Positions 63,963 to 64,000 of a stretch of 64,000 bases of DNA are shown piece by piece. Each line of letters opens with the position of its first letter. Position 1 is the stretch's first letter. Source of the DNA: Companilactobacillus baiquanensis (GTDB taxonomy: Bacteria > Bacillota > Bacilli > Lactobacillales > Lactobacillaceae); the NCBI RefSeq assembly GCF_003946605.1, contig NZ_RHOQ01000001.1, positions 62,001 through 126,000 of the forward strand, given 5' to 3'. Made by a program: the position numbers and the translations under genes. Below the pieces are notes generated by a model. It did no database searches, was not told the origin of the DNA, and worked only from the letters and a program-made list of their open reading frames with translations.

Positions 63963-64000
63963 ATGGCAGTTACAATTAAAACAAAGCATGGCGAAATAGT
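63963..64000 (+). CDS. yloU: Asp23/Gls24 family protein YloU (5' end only)
   Basis: Partial gene cut by the window end; only the first 12 codons are seen, MAVTIKTKHGEI. This start and the neighbour rpmB match yloU, an Asp23/Gls24 protein usually followed by a DAK-domain gene. TAGGAGG is 9 bases upstream. Family call rests on the short N-terminus and synteny. Confidence 0.7.
   Translation, partial: MAVTIKTKHGEI

Noticed and set aside
1..64000. CRISPR array, transposase or rRNA operon
   Set aside because: No regularly spaced repeats, transposase motifs or rRNA signatures were found on reading both strands.

Overview
This window looks like chromosomal DNA of a low-GC Gram-positive bacterium of the family Lactobacillaceae. 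The evidence is AT-rich codon use, frequent TTG/GTG starts behind strong AGGAGG-type ribosome binding sites, a DUF3042 gene, the Prp/L27 N-terminal cleavage pair, a PheRS T-box, an L21 leader, and a Firmicute gene order (yqeG-yqeH-yhbY-nadD-yqeK-rsfS; rplU-prp-rpmA; efp-yqhY-nusB-folD-xseAB-ispA-tlyA-recN; gmk-rpoZ-priA-fmt-rsmB-stp-prkC-rsgA-rpe-thiN). A Companilactobacillus (former L. alimentarius/farciminis group) is my best guess, by inference only. No phage, IS transposase, CRISPR array or rRNA operon was found.

Layout. 0-6 kb: ribosome-assembly and NAD operon ending in a clear terminator. 6-9.5 kb: gnd and an ArlRS-type two-component system. 9.5-10.3 kb: a lone methyltransferase. 10.3-18.7 kb: a six-gene exopolysaccharide cluster, the most interesting part. 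It encodes a GH8-like lipoprotein, a polytopic membrane protein, a membrane-anchored extracytoplasmic protein, a processive family 2 glycosyltransferase, a BcsB-like protein, and a membrane protein with a degenerate GGDEF domain that keeps the RxxD c-di-GMP binding site. This parallels the Listeria Pss system. 18.7-23.1 kb: intergenic palindromic repeats, then metF-metE facing a LysR regulator across a perfect MET-box. 23.2-25.3 kb: yidC, acyP and an rRNA methyltransferase. 25.4-29.1 kb: T-box-controlled pheST.

29-39 kb: mltG, greA, a HesB-like gene, pbp2b, rpmG, fthC, a rhomboid protease, yqgQ, glcK, a rhodanese-like gene, DUF3042, miaA and ynbB. 39-44 kb: a looser accessory segment with a 110-bp palindromic repeat, a tRNA-Arg, small hypothetical genes, a type B carboxylesterase and two membrane proteins. 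44-63.9 kb: dense housekeeping operons for ribosomal proteins, translation factors, folate, isoprenoid, DNA repair and replication restart, and the Stp/PrkC signalling pair. They are interrupted by a small reverse-strand gene whose promoter contains an exact LexA box. The window closes in the 5' end of a yloU-like Asp23 gene.

How it fits together. Most genes serve growth: ribosome biogenesis, translation, wall elongation and its Ser/Thr kinase control. The adaptive parts are the c-di-GMP-type polysaccharide synthase, methionine synthesis under a LysR regulator, the ArlRS-like sensor and the SOS-controlled small protein. No catalytically intact GGDEF or EAL protein is in the window, so any second messenger would come from elsewhere in the genome.
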